DNA from: Paludibacteraceae bacterium
GTDB taxonomy: Bacteria > Bacteroidota > Bacteroidia > Bacteroidales > Paludibacteraceae
Reading direction: 5' to 3'
DNA length: 64,000 nucleotides
Assembly (NCBI GenBank): GCA_024401435.1
Contig: JAKSLB010000010.1
Location: 1 to 64,000 of the forward strand
A model generated the notes under the pieces. That model was not told the DNA's origin and ran no database searches. It was given only the letters and a program-made list of their open reading frames with translations. The position numbers and the translations under genes were made by a program. Positions 50,518-59,766 of the stretch are shown here, piece by piece (within the stretch, counting starts at the first letter, position 1; every line of letters begins with the position of its first letter).

Positions 50518-51624
50518 TTATTCTAAGTGCTTGGCTTGCAGTAAATTTTTGTGTGAAACGGTAAATTTGAGATGTCTTCCTCCATTTTTTTCAAATAATT
50601 CGATGCGTAAATTGTGTTTATTGGGTATGGTGAATTTCTTATAAAAGAAAATAATAGCTTCTTTGTTGTTGATGGGGATGATTTTACAATCTGGTTGAGA
50701 ATAGGTAAATAAGGGTTCTTTTTCATCCGCTTGATAAGATTGTTTTCTGTTGGTCTTTTTGTTTGTCACATAACATTTAATGAAGTCGATTTCATAGTCA
50801 ATTTTAGAATTATTTTCAATGTTTAAATAAAGCATCATTACATCATTTTTCACATAAATCCCATAAAGAGAAAAGAATATTTTATCGCTGATAGAACCGA
50901 TATTCTTAATCACACTCCCCTTCTCTATTATTTGTTTTCCAAAATTTTGTATTTGTGGTTCATTAATTGAAAGATACGAGAAAATGGCATTTTGTTGATG
51001 ACTCCCATCTGTCATTTGAATATTCACTAATTCTGGATCGATTTTGTAGGTCACTAAAAATGGGTAGATGATTTTGTCCTCTGTTATAATGGTAAGAGAT
51101 GTTTCATCAAAAGATATGAATCCTTCTGAGATAGACTTGCACTTTATGATGTTATCAATTTCTTCTGCATAATCAGCTATTACATTTTCATTTCCTGATT
51201 GAATATCCAAAACCTTTGTTGGGAAAATAATGTGTGAGGTCTGTCGATGAGATAATTCTATAGGGTAAGGATTAATGGCTGTTAGTTCGTTGCCATTTAC
51301 CTGACAAGCTATGAAGGAGGGGTTTTGATGATAGTGCAAATCGAAAGTGTGAACAATACCATCTAAGGTTATGATTGTTATACTTGTTTTTTCAAAGACA
51401 GCCACTTGACTCTTAATTCTTATAATGGATGGTATTTTAGTGATCTCAACTTGTATATCCTCAGTTCCCATATCTGCATATTTCACATCAGAGGAGAATT
51501 GAAGGTATACCCATTTTATATCTGAGATTTCTAATGATGTACTTTTTACATCCATCATATTTGTGGCAAGGCTTTTTATGACCAATAGACAAAATAGTAT
51601 AAGAAAAGATATTTTTTTATTCAT
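50518..51624 (-). CDS. traN: Conjugative transfer protein TraN (DUF4138)
   Basis: 368 residues with a signal sequence (FLILFCLLVIKSLA). A beta-rich protein with the TraN/DUF4138 pattern: KWVYLQFSSDVKYADMGTED, VKSQVAVFEKTSITIITLDG and FFSLYGIYVKNDVMMLYLNI, ending in NLRIELFEKNGGRHLKFTV. In CTnDOT-type elements TraN is a VirB9-like core-complex subunit between the outer membrane and TraM. It overlaps traM by 8 bp. Last gene of the operon; no traO, traP or traQ follows before the terminator and yidC. Confidence 0.85.
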   Translation of the reverse strand: MNKKISFLILFCLLVIKSLATNMMDVKSTSLEISDIKWVYLQFSSDVKYADMGTEDIQVEITKIPSIIRIKSQVAVFEKTSITIITLDGIVHTFDLHYHQNPSFIACQVNGNELTAINPYPIELSHRQTSHIIFPTKVLDIQSGNENVIADYAEEIDNIIKCKSISEGFISFDETSLTIITEDKIIYPFLVTYKIDPELVNIQMTDGSHQQNAIFSYLSINEPQIQNFGKQIIEKGSVIKNIGSISDKIFFSLYGIYVKNDVMMLYLNIENNSKIDYEIDFIKCYVTNKKTNRKQSYQADEKEPLFTYSQPDCKIIPINNKEAIIFFYKKFTIPNKHNLRIELFEKNGGRHLKFTVSHKNLLQAKHLE

Positions 51625-52747
51625 CGATTTTGATAATTAAATTATAGTTAGATGCTAATGTTACTTTCACGTCTTTAACGGATCCGTTGACAACACTCTT
51701 TGTGGCATTAATAATGGCGTGTGCACCTGTGTTTAAAATGCCTGTGACATTTCCAAAATTAATTTCTGTATCGGTAATTGTTTCGCTACCCGCCTCTTTT
51801 TGAACATCGTTCACTAGATTTTCAGGGAAATAAATTCCTTCAAATCCGTCCTTGTCATAAATTGTCCCTTTGAACGGATATACGTTGTCTTTATATACAA
51901 TGTTTTCTATGTGAATATTCACACGATTTTTATTGAAATTAGCCATTCCAATCACAATCGTGTTTTCTGGAATGCTTGTTCCATCAATGATAATGGGTTC
52001 TAAGATTCGTAGTTTTACTTGAGATGAGGAGGTTATGTTTTTTTGTTCTCCATGAATAACAGCTTTGATTCTTCCGTTATTATTTTTCTTTGTTGTAGAA
52101 TTGATTGGTCTGAAGCCATTTTTAGGTTGTTGGACTATTGGTTTTTCTTCTTTTGATTGTACGATATTCCTTTCTTTGGGTTCTTGAATCTCCTCTTTGG
52201 GTGGATTGATGTATAAACTACGAAGTCTTTCAAATCTTTCTTTCTTCTCTTTTTCTTTTGCTTCTGTCAGATCAATGTCGTCGTAATTTTTTATCTCTGT
52301 GTCGATTGGTTCTGTCTTGGAAGTACGTTTTTTTGAAATCGGTTCTTTTTTGGGGGTATATTCGACAATACTCTGTTTAAAGTTTTGTAAGGCATTTCTA
52401 TTGGTATCTTCTTTATTCACATCCGTTTCTGCTATGATCTCTTCCGATTTTTCGGTAAAGAAGAGGAACGAGTTGTGTTCCTCTTGTAACTCTTTTTCTT
52501 TTTGCTCTTGTTGGATAATTGCAGTTGCTTTATTGTAAGCATCTAATCTATTATCAGCGATTTCATCCGTGAATATGTCAGGGAGAGAATCAGTATTATG
52601 TGTATTATTACTTTCCTGAAAAGATGTGTGGGTCGTTTCACTTGCACTTTTTAAAATGTAAAATAATCCACAGGATCCTACGAATAGAAATATCATGCCA
52701 AAATGAATGATCCATATTTTCTTATGTAAATTATTGTTTTTTTTCAT
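51617..52747 (-). CDS. traM: Conjugative transfer protein TraM (VirB10-like)
   Basis: 376 residues. One N-terminal membrane span (IHFGMIFLFVGSCGLFYIL), a long charged linker with Glu/Lys repeats, and the C-terminal TraM domain: KAVIHGEQKNITSSSQVKLR, LEPIIIDGTSIPENTIVIG, and GVKDVKVTLASNYNLIIK-like end. TraM (PF12508) plays the VirB10 role in bridging inner and outer membranes. Somewhat shorter than CTnDOT TraM as I remember it. Overlaps both traL (17 bp) and traN (8 bp). Confidence 0.85.
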   Translation of the reverse strand: MKKNNNLHKKIWIIHFGMIFLFVGSCGLFYILKSASETTHTSFQESNNTHNTDSLPDIFTDEIADNRLDAYNKATAIIQQEQKEKELQEEHNSFLFFTEKSEEIIAETDVNKEDTNRNALQNFKQSIVEYTPKKEPISKKRTSKTEPIDTEIKNYDDIDLTEAKEKEKKERFERLRSLYINPPKEEIQEPKERNIVQSKEEKPIVQQPKNGFRPINSTTKKNNNGRIKAVIHGEQKNITSSSQVKLRILEPIIIDGTSIPENTIVIGMANFNKNRVNIHIENIVYKDNVYPFKGTIYDKDGFEGIYFPENLVNDVQKEAGSETITDTEINFGNVTGILNTGAHAIINATKSVVNGSVKDVKVTLASNYNLIIKIDE

Positions 52748-53057
52748 TTTTCTCTTCTAATTGTAAGTTAAATGAATCAATGGTTGTGAAGATGTTTTGT
52801 AAGGAATCCTTTTTCCTTTTTAGGTCATTTTCTACTGTTTCTAATTCGTTCCGAAGTAGTTCATAGTTCTTTACATTGGTAGAATCTACCCATTCGGTAT
52901 TTATTGCGGATTCTTTTTTTGAAATAGAAACGAATGTCTTGAAAATTGCCACGAAAAAAATAGAGATACAAAAAATGATAATGTATCGTTTTCGTTCATT
53001 TAAAGGAACATTTTCGAATGTTTCATTTATTTTTTCTTTAATAGTTTTCTTTTCCAT
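52731..53057 (-). CDS. TraL-like small membrane protein
   Basis: 108 residues. An acidic/basic N-terminus (IKEKINETFENVPLNERK), one membrane span (YIIIFCISIFFVAIFKTF) and a predicted coiled coil (VENDLKRKKDSLQNIFTTID). Its place between traK and traM matches TraL of CTnDOT-type elements. Sequence alone would not identify it. Overlaps traM by 17 bp. Confidence 0.7.
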   Translation of the reverse strand: MEKKTIKEKINETFENVPLNERKRYIIIFCISIFFVAIFKTFVSISKKESAINTEWVDSTNVKNYELLRNELETVENDLKRKKDSLQNIFTTIDSFNLQLEEKNEKKQ

Positions 53058-53069
53058 GATATGTAAAAT

Positions 53070-53690
53070 TTAACGTGCGACAGTATTTATCTCATTCATT
53101 TGTTCTATTCCCCAGTTTTCTATGATAAAACCATGAGGGTTGTTGTCAGACCTTGGACAATTGATGAGCTGACAATGAGTATGAAGTTGATAATAGGTTA
53201 TGGAAGATGTTCTCATAACTGAAGTAATGGCATATGTGTCTGCCTGGTATGGATAATGATTCATATCAATTAAGATGGAATCGACTTTGATTTCGTTAAT
53301 GATACCAGCTCCGACTAATTTTTGATAATATCCGTTTTCTTTTCTTGTTTTATAGAATTCTAATGCTGAATTATCAGCTAAGAATAAGGCTTGTTGAATA
53401 TTATCTTCAATGGCTGCGCCATCGGGAGCTAGTGTAAAAAACAATTCATGAAACCATCGTATGTGTGACTTAGCCTCCGCAGGTTTACAGATATTAATGT
53501 CTTGTGCTAAAGCCATCATAAGAGATTTCCCTTCGTCTAACACATATATTTTTTGTCGTTGTTCATCAGCATATTTGTAAGATTTATGAATAGCATAGCA
53601 TGAGACTATGATGGCGAATAAAGATATGCCGATTAGATAGAACTTTGATAGAGCAAAGGCCCCTTGTATGTTTTTTAAGCTGTTTAACAT
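53070..53690 (-). CDS. traK: Conjugative transfer protein TraK (VirB8-like)
   Basis: 206 residues from MLNSLKNIQGAFALSKFYLI. The frame is open to 53762, but that start would overlap traJ by 79 bp and lose the standard TraK start, so 53690 (7-bp overlap) is chosen. One membrane span at 19-40, then a VirB8-like periplasmic domain: VLDEGKSLMMALAQDINICK, EIKVDSILIDMNHYPYQ, YYQLHTHCQLINCPRSDNNP and the end HGFIIENWGIE. TraK is an inner-membrane scaffold subunit of the transfer channel. Confidence 0.88.
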   Translation of the reverse strand: MLNSLKNIQGAFALSKFYLIGISLFAIIVSCYAIHKSYKYADEQRQKIYVLDEGKSLMMALAQDINICKPAEAKSHIRWFHELFFTLAPDGAAIEDNIQQALFLADNSALEFYKTRKENGYYQKLVGAGIINEIKVDSILIDMNHYPYQADTYAITSVMRTSSITYYQLHTHCQLINCPRSDNNPHGFIIENWGIEQMNEINTVAR

Positions 53691-54805
53691 GTTTCTTTTG
53701 CTTTTAGTGATTGGTTGGATACTAAATTTTGTGGAACAGAGGTATTCGTTGTATTGATCCATTCGAAGAATCTATGTTTTCGCTTCAATTTGCTAAAAAG
53801 TCGTAAAATATTCGGAGTTAATGGATTGGGTGCTGCTCCACTGATGAGTTTACTTGCTGCTGCAGAACCAGCTAACGTGATACCTCCTGTAATACTTTCC
53901 ATTCCACCGGCGCTGACTATATAAGAAGATATGGATGGAATCATCAGATATAATACGATGAAAGCGAGTAGAAAAATTATGTAAGAGACGGTGATGGTTG
54001 TGAGAGAGGAATCAATGGATGTCACATCTGTAGATAGATTCGAAAGAGCTTGCCGATAGATTCCTATATGTTGTTGCATTAAAGTGGTGTTGAGTTGCAT
54101 TATGATGACATCCATTAGATTGGCAATGGGAATAAAAAGGCACACATTAATGTATTTACTTACCCAGCTTTGCCAGTTCTTTTTGAACATTGGCAAAACA
54201 GATAGTGCAAATGCAAAAGGACCGAATATGATTAATATGATCCGGAAAGCAATATTAATGGCTCTAATTGTTAATTTCACTGCTCCGAATGCGATGGCAG
54301 ATATGTATTCAAGTCCGTTGAGCAATAAATCAATAGCGTTAATATAGAGGTTATCAAAGAAGGAAGATACGGAGTTAATCCCTAAGATTCCTTTCCAGAA
54401 ACCGTTTTCATTTTTTTTCTCTTTCTCGGCATCCTGAAACGATTTTTTTATTTTTGACAACTCTTTTTTTGCATTTAAGGATTCTTCAGTTCCATTAGTT
54501 GAAATAGTATATGTATATGAATTGATTGGTTCAAATATGGCATCGATGAAATTATAGACGAGCGAAAAGTTGATCGTGATTATACCGATGACAAAAGGTT
54601 TGAGTAAAGCATGAAAATCAATGGGTTCTCCTTTAGCCCATGTTTTCATCAGTATATTTGCGAAGTATGCAAATGCAAAGAGTCCACAAAGGAGGAAGCA
54701 TATTTCAGTTATTCCCGATAATTGTCCGACACATTTTTCAAAAAGATCATCTACAAAAGAATCGGATAAAAAGGAAGATAAGTTGAAGGTTGTTGTCTGA
54801 TCCAT
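53684..54805 (-). CDS. traJ: Conjugative transfer protein TraJ (VirB6-like)
   Basis: 373 residues, polytopic, with hydrophobic segments near 40-60, 80-105, 165-215, 255-300. TraJ features: GLFAFAYFANILMKTWAKGE, ALLKPFVIGIITINFSLVYN, IIFGPFAFALSVLPMFKKNW and QSWVSKYINVCLFIPIANLM. TraJ is the polytopic inner-membrane channel component. Correct order between traI and traK. The C-terminus is Lys/Arg-rich and cytoplasmic. Confidence 0.87.
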   Translation of the reverse strand: MDQTTTFNLSSFLSDSFVDDLFEKCVGQLSGITEICFLLCGLFAFAYFANILMKTWAKGEPIDFHALLKPFVIGIITINFSLVYNFIDAIFEPINSYTYTISTNGTEESLNAKKELSKIKKSFQDAEKEKKNENGFWKGILGINSVSSFFDNLYINAIDLLLNGLEYISAIAFGAVKLTIRAINIAFRIILIIFGPFAFALSVLPMFKKNWQSWVSKYINVCLFIPIANLMDVIIMQLNTTLMQQHIGIYRQALSNLSTDVTSIDSSLTTITVSYIIFLLAFIVLYLMIPSISSYIVSAGGMESITGGITLAGSAAASKLISGAAPNPLTPNILRLFSKLKRKHRFFEWINTTNTSVPQNLVSNQSLKAKETC

Positions 54806-54835
54806 TGTCGTATTTGTTGGTAGAATATTAACTAA

Positions 54836-55447
54836 TTAAAAATTGATAAAAGAGAAAAGAGATTCTTTTTTTTCGTTTGCCAAGCTATAAGTGAAGATGT
54901 TATTATAGATTCGTACGAGTTCCTCCTTTGTTAGTTTCATTTCATTTTTAAGATATCGTAATTCTTGTTGCCTTTCAAAATCGGATAATCTAACGTCATT
55001 CTGACTCGTTTTATCTTGTACTACAGCGCTGGCTCGTTTGGCTATATTACTGACATGAGAAGTGCAGTTTATGAGTTCGGTGATACATTGATATTTTTCT
55101 TTACTATTTAGTATTTTGGAAGAAGAGATAGATTCTCGCATTGCTTTAGAAATGTTCATAATGTCTTCTCCAAGGGCGATAATATCGACCACTTCATTCG
55201 CTGTTTTTATATAAGTGGATACTTGCTCTACACGTTCTTGTATCTGTTTGCTTGCTTCATATGTCTTTTGAGCGATTTGTATTTGTTCAATGAATTTGTA
55301 TTTTTGTTCGATTTGTTCATTCATTTCCTCGGTTGCTAAACTTAATCGTTGTATAAAGGATGTTGGATCTGATACGATCATTGCACTTTGTGAAAAACCG
55401 AGGAAAGTGTTGATTGTGAGGATGATTACTAAAGTTGTTTTTTTCAT
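54836..55447 (-). CDS. traI: Conjugative transfer protein TraI (DUF4141)
   Basis: 203 residues with signal peptide (LVIILTINTFLGFS). The rest is mostly helical and coiled-coil forming (EQKYKFIEQIQIAQKTYEAS, KQIQERVEQVSTYIKTANEV), ending in ELRYLKNEMKLTKEELVRIY. This matches the DUF4141/TraI proteins that follow traG in Bacteroidales elements. Periplasmic, possibly VirB5-like by position. Overlaps traG by 4 bp. Confidence 0.83.
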   Translation of the reverse strand: MKKTTLVIILTINTFLGFSQSAMIVSDPTSFIQRLSLATEEMNEQIEQKYKFIEQIQIAQKTYEASKQIQERVEQVSTYIKTANEVVDIIALGEDIMNISKAMRESISSSKILNSKEKYQCITELINCTSHVSNIAKRASAVVQDKTSQNDVRLSDFERQQELRYLKNEMKLTKEELVRIYNNIFTYSLANEKKESLFSFINF

Positions 55448-57948
55448 ATCATAAATTGGTTTATATAGTTAGTAATTGATTTTTGTATGGATCCGTTGTT
55501 GGTAGAAAGTAAGGATTGTATTTTACCTTTTTCTTCTTTGTCGGTTGTATAGGTACAGTATTCTTCTTTGCTAACTTCTACGCCGTACACAGCACAAAAA
55601 TTACGAAGCGATATGAATACTTCTTTGTATTTCGATCTGTGTTCGAAATCTAGGGCATTGTTGATGGAGAACAAAATGTTCTGTTCTTTTTTGGAAAGAG
55701 ATAAAATCTCCTGAATGACAGTTGCTTTCTCTTTGAAATCTCGTAAATCTAATAGAATTTTACAATGAGATTGTGTGATCATAATATCCTTAATGAATTT
55801 ATTACCAACGAGATCGTCTGGTTCTTGTGTTACGATGGCAATTTCACCAAAATGTTTTCTCGCTGTACGATAAAGATATCCTATAAAAGAAGCCATTCCC
55901 TCTTTTGCAATAGCTTGCCACGCTTCTTCTATCAACATTAATTTTCTTTGATCAGAGTTTAAACGTCTAATCTTATCCATAAAAGTGGACATAATGATGA
56001 GTGTGACAATAGGAAACAAAGTTTTGTTGTCTTTGATGTTATCCAATTCAAATACGATAAACCGTTTGTCTAATAAATTCAGGTCAAGATCGGAATTTAA
56101 CAGATGAGAGAACATACCATCGCTAGAAAACGGTTTTAAAACCTGGATCATATCATCCACATCAAAATTTTCAATTCTGACTTGTAATTGCTCGATAATA
56201 AGTGGTTTAAACTCCTCTATTAAGTATTGGTAAAAGGTATTAAAACAGGGTCGTATGGTGTGATCTGAACAAATCTTGTCAATATAATTATAGATACAAA
56301 CTTTTATGTGTGTACTCTCGCTATTGGATAGTTGCACATCCCCTTTCCATAATGTTTTAATCAGTGTAAGTAACTGTTCTTTCTTCTCTTCCGAATATTC
56401 GTAGTCAGGTTCGTAAAAAGGATTAAAAGAAAGAGGGTTGCTTTCTGTATACGTATAGTAAAGTCCATCTTCTCCGTTTGTTTCTTCCTGTATCATTTGA
56501 CAAAGACCTTGATAAGAATCACCAATATCGACTAGTACAATGTGACATCCTTGAGACCAATATTGTCTTACCATATTGTTGGTAAAAAATGATTTTCCAG
56601 ATCCAGAAGGACCAATGATTACTTTATTTCTATTATCAATCCATCCCATTTTTTTAGGATAATCATCTAAGTCAATTCGAATAGGAATGCCTGCAATCCT
56701 ATCCGTTAGATTGATGCCAAATTGCGTAGATGAAACCATATCAATATAGTTTCCGTCGAAGTTTAGGAAACAGCAACCTTGTTCGAGGAAAGTTAGAAAA
56801 GAGAGTTCATTTGGATATTGTGTCGCGCAACCTGGAATACCACCCCAAAAGACTTGAGGTACGATCTTTTCGGTCTTTGTTTTCGTACAACAATTAATGT
56901 TAGAACAAGCTGTTTCTGCTATAGCGTTTTTGGTAAGCAATTGTTCCCAATTTGTATCCCATAATAAAATATTGAAGGCACAACGAACACTTCTTTTTTG
57001 CTCTGTGTAAGCTTCGTCTATGAATTCTGTATTTCTTTCTAGGTTGATAGCATTTTCTCTTGATGCGGCAGAAAATGCTTGTTGAAGTTTACCTTTTTGT
57101 TGGATAGATTTAATATTTTCCTTGTGATTATCAAGGAAGAAATATTGATTGTATATATGTTCAAAAGGCATATTTAAGGCAAGATTAGCCACGAAACTTT
57201 GAGGTAACAGGAAATTGGGCGGATTGGAAAATTTTTTACTATAAGAATAGTTTGAGACTTCTGATGGAATAACATCAAGGTCTGCTATGGAAAAGCAAGA
57301 GACATATTTATCTCCAACCATTAGAGTACCATCTTCAATGTGTAAATCCTTTAGTACGGTTGATTCAGATGAGAAATCAAGAGATAAATATTTCTCTATA
57401 ATCCCGAAAGTGTTTTCTGTTCCTAATAATTCATCTTCCGATAGTGAACGCACATTGATATTTGCATCTTTTAAAATTTGTATTACTCGTGAGAGTGATT
57501 CTTTAAAGTTATTGATCCTGTTTTCATCTATCATCTCTTTAGGGACTAATCTGTTTTTGCAGAGAGCGGAAGCAGTGGAATGTATCTTGCTCCCCTCCTT
57601 GGAGGATAGCGTGATGTATAGGAATGACCTGTGTTTTAAGTATTTCCTTCCATTGAAGTGACGATAGTAAGCCTTGTCCAAAAAGGATGAGTCATTTGTC
57701 TTGTCGTAATTGGCAGTTGAGAAAACATCTTGTTTATGGACTATTGAATAGTCAGGTAAATCACGAAGAGCAGTGACGAAACTTTTATGAAGAATGTCAT
57801 AGTCGTCTGTATCTCTTGTGAAAATTGGAGGTAATGAGATTTCAAAACACATTGTCAAATCTGCATTTTTAGATACAAGAAACCCGTCCTCATATCTCCA
57901 AATAGGAAATACGTTTTCTATTTTGTTACTTTTAATGTTAAAATCCAT
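55444..57948 (-). CDS. traG: Conjugation ATPase TraG (VirB4-like)
   Basis: 834 residues, the usual size. Walker A KVIIGPSGSGKSFF (GPSGSGKS at 446-453), Walker B MLIEEAWQAIAKEGMASFIG (~670), and the VirB4 motif IAIVTQEPDDLVGN. The N-terminal ~400 residues match the TraG/TraC-like domain (PIWRYEDGFLVSKNADLTMC). This ATPase powers assembly of the type IV secretion channel. Naming follows the CTnDOT convention; it is not the VirD4-type coupling protein, which is not in the window. Confidence 0.93.
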   Translation of the reverse strand: MDFNIKSNKIENVFPIWRYEDGFLVSKNADLTMCFEISLPPIFTRDTDDYDILHKSFVTALRDLPDYSIVHKQDVFSTANYDKTNDSSFLDKAYYRHFNGRKYLKHRSFLYITLSSKEGSKIHSTASALCKNRLVPKEMIDENRINNFKESLSRVIQILKDANINVRSLSEDELLGTENTFGIIEKYLSLDFSSESTVLKDLHIEDGTLMVGDKYVSCFSIADLDVIPSEVSNYSYSKKFSNPPNFLLPQSFVANLALNMPFEHIYNQYFFLDNHKENIKSIQQKGKLQQAFSAASRENAINLERNTEFIDEAYTEQKRSVRCAFNILLWDTNWEQLLTKNAIAETACSNINCCTKTKTEKIVPQVFWGGIPGCATQYPNELSFLTFLEQGCCFLNFDGNYIDMVSSTQFGINLTDRIAGIPIRIDLDDYPKKMGWIDNRNKVIIGPSGSGKSFFTNNMVRQYWSQGCHIVLVDIGDSYQGLCQMIQEETNGEDGLYYTYTESNPLSFNPFYEPDYEYSEEKKEQLLTLIKTLWKGDVQLSNSESTHIKVCIYNYIDKICSDHTIRPCFNTFYQYLIEEFKPLIIEQLQVRIENFDVDDMIQVLKPFSSDGMFSHLLNSDLDLNLLDKRFIVFELDNIKDNKTLFPIVTLIIMSTFMDKIRRLNSDQRKLMLIEEAWQAIAKEGMASFIGYLYRTARKHFGEIAIVTQEPDDLVGNKFIKDIMITQSHCKILLDLRDFKEKATVIQEILSLSKKEQNILFSINNALDFEHRSKYKEVFISLRNFCAVYGVEVSKEEYCTYTTDKEEKGKIQSLLSTNNGSIQKSITNYINQFMI

Positions 57949-57968
57949 TTGGATTATACAGTGAGATT

Positions 57969-58277
57969 TTAAATGATAGATATTAGTTTATAAATACGAA
58001 CATTCATTTGAATTCTATGATACGTTTTCTTTTGTGCCATAGAAAACTTTAGTCCAGTTTCACCGAAATGGTAGTTCATATAATAAGCGCATGCTACACT
58101 ACCTATGGAGCAGCCAATAACAATTGAGATTGTTAATCCAAAGGGAAGAAGAAGTCCGAGAATAAAATAGAAAAAGATACTAACGACAATCCCACCAAGA
58201 GCTATAAATACGTATCTTGTTCGAAGTCCCTTAAATTCAAAAGACTTCCCTACCCCTTTGTTCGTTTTGTAGGTCAT
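57969..58277 (-). CDS. traF: Conjugative transfer protein TraF (DUF4133)
   Basis: 102 residues. TYKTNKGVGKSFEFKGLRTR, then YVFIALGGIVVSIFFYFILG and two close membrane spans (~28-70), ending in FGETGLKFSMAQKKTYHRIQ. These are the marks of DUF4133/TraF (VirB3-like). Placed between traE (6 bp upstream) and traG (20 bp downstream). Confidence 0.9.
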   Translation of the reverse strand: MTYKTNKGVGKSFEFKGLRTRYVFIALGGIVVSIFFYFILGLLLPFGLTISIVIGCSIGSVACAYYMNYHFGETGLKFSMAQKKTYHRIQMNVRIYKLISII

Positions 58278-58283
58278 GTAATT

Positions 58284-58583
58284 TTATCCGAAAAAGAAGT
58301 TTTTCACAACCATGGATACTACGCATGCTACAACGAGACCAGCGACCCACCCTCCTATTTTTTTGGCAGAGTCATGATCTCCGTTAAAAAGTTTATAAGC
58401 GACGACAGCACCTCCTACGAGTGCAAATAGTCCACAAACTGACATAAAAAGGGTTAATGCGGGTGATACCATTTTGTCTAATTGATCATTGGCAGATTTT
58501 AGTGCGGCAGAAGCCTGCTTTTGTGCAAATGTGTTACATACAGATAGCAATGCCAACATTGCGATAGAAATTTTTTTTCTCAT
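58284..58583 (-). CDS. traE: Conjugative transfer protein TraE (DUF4134, VirB2/pilin-like)
   Basis: 99 residues with signal peptide (SIAMLALLSVCNTFA). Then a helical segment, a membrane span MSVCGLFALVGGAVVAYKLF, the family motif NGDHDSAKKIGGWVAGLV and a second span. DUF4134/TraE resembles VirB2-type pilin subunits. First of the recognised tra genes of the operon. Confidence 0.9.
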   Translation of the reverse strand: MRKKISIAMLALLSVCNTFAQKQASAALKSANDQLDKMVSPALTLFMSVCGLFALVGGAVVAYKLFNGDHDSAKKIGGWVAGLVVACVVSMVVKNFFFG

Positions 58584-58638
58584 TGATATAAAATTTAAAT
58601 TAATAATGTACTATCAGATAGAAATATAATGTCATCGA

Positions 58639-58809
58639 TTATTTTAGAGCGGAGGCAGATTTACGATGTCTAATTTGATTTGTAGATTCTTTTCCTTCCT
58701 TTTTGGAAGATAAATAACAAAATAAGACTAAAACTAAATCTATGATGATGCAAATCACAAAATCATATAGTAGAAATGTACTCCAACTTATAGCATTAAA
58801 TTCAAACAT
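58639..58809 (-). CDS. Small membrane protein at the head of the tra operon
   Basis: 56 residues from MFEFNAISWSTFLLYDFVIC; an ATG 15 codons upstream (58854) is also possible. One membrane span and a basic, Ser-rich C-terminus (STNQIRHRKSASALK). Small proteins of the MF.FN.ISW..FL type precede traE in other Bacteroidales conjugation loci, as far as I recall. Function unknown. A TAACTTTG box is upstream at 58880. Confidence 0.6.
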   Translation of the reverse strand: MFEFNAISWSTFLLYDFVICIIIDLVLVLFCYLSSKKEGKESTNQIRHRKSASALK

Positions 58810-58879
58810 TTTCGATATTTTTTTTCTTTTGCTGATAAAAACAGCAACAAACATTCAACAATAGTTTTTTTATCTGTTG

Positions 58880-58887
58880 CAAAGTTA
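58880..58887 (-). promoter_or_regulatory. -7 box TAACTTTG of the tra operon
   Basis: Perfect TAnnTTTG on the minus strand ahead of the first small gene. With the terminators at 58943 and 50451 it delimits the operon. Confidence 0.6.
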
Positions 58888-58942
58888 TTATTTTTTTATA
58901 AATAGAAACTTTTTTTGAATAAAAAAATTAGTGATAAAATAA

Positions 58943-58976
58943 AAATGGGTGAAAACACGTTGGTTTTCACCCATTT
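58943..58976 (-). terminator. Hairpin terminator upstream of the tra operon
   Basis: AAATGGGTGAAAAC / GTTTTCACCCATTT, a 14-bp perfect stem. It ends the 59057-59380 transcript and isolates the tra operon from it. Confidence 0.75.
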
Positions 58977-59056
58977 AATTTGCAATTTTTATCACCAGTT
59001 TTATCACATATTAGTTAATAAACTAAGAATGTATGTAGAACAACAAGTGTGATATG

Positions 59057-59380
59057 TTAGCTGACCTCTTGTAGTTCTGGCATGTTTTCTTTATAAAATT
59101 TACAACCTGTTGAAACTGATGAGACAGCGTCTTGTACTAAACATAGTGCTTCGGACAGTTGTTTTTCAGCAGATGTGAGTCGGGCTACTAAATCGCCTAC
59201 TACTATTCGTGATGCCTCTTCATCTGTTGCAGCCTCGGCAAGAAGGCTTTTCAAACATGGACGAATGTCTTTGACAGAGAGTTCCAAATAGGCTCCGCTC
59301 TCTTTCATTTTAGTTAGTAATTTCTCAACAGAAATACTAATGTTATCACTGTTTTCGTAAAGATTAAATCTATTTTCCAT
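59057..59380 (-). CDS. Small helical protein of unknown function
   Basis: 107 residues, no membrane segment, mostly helical (ISVEKLLTKMKESGAYLELS, GDLVARLTSAEKQLSEALCL). No family recognised. A strong terminator follows it, so it is transcribed separately from the tra genes. It could be a regulator or remnant of the element, or an unrelated chromosomal gene; the sequence does not decide. Confidence 0.55.
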   Translation of the reverse strand: MENRFNLYENSDNISISVEKLLTKMKESGAYLELSVKDIRPCLKSLLAEAATDEEASRIVVGDLVARLTSAEKQLSEALCLVQDAVSSVSTGCKFYKENMPELQEVS

Positions 59381-59766
59381 ATCTGTTTTTAGTTATAAAT
59401 TGCATTGCTAATGTATGAGGAACATTTAGAAAAAAAAATTTTATTTGAAAATAGTTACTAACAATTTTATAGATAACCATATATCATTTTGACTATTAAA
59501 TAATTAGCAATGTAACAATTCTTTCTGTTTGTAATTGATTGATATTTAATCATTTACTTCTATTTTTTATCGGTAATGATTTGATTGGCAATTGGTTATG
59601 ATGTTTTTGTTTTTTTTCTATAATCTAATGTTTGTTTTTTTCTATAGAATGATTCCTACTTCTAAATTTTGTATATATTTGCTACATATCTTATGGAGGA
59701 GTTGGATGGTGACCAATATTCCTCTCTTTAATAATCAATTGTTGCTAATATTTTAAATTTAATAGC
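59381..59766. other. AT-rich spacer
   Basis: No gene seen. The only recognisable site is the -7 box of the next gene at 59674. Confidence 0.55.
59674..59681 (+). promoter_or_regulatory. -7 box TATATTTG
   Basis: Perfect TAnnTTTG 85 bp before the DUF4197 ATG. Confidence 0.55.

Noticed and set aside
50518-58854. A complete integrative conjugative element
   Set aside because: No integrase, relaxase, coupling protein or attachment repeats can be seen between yidC and the DUF4197 gene.
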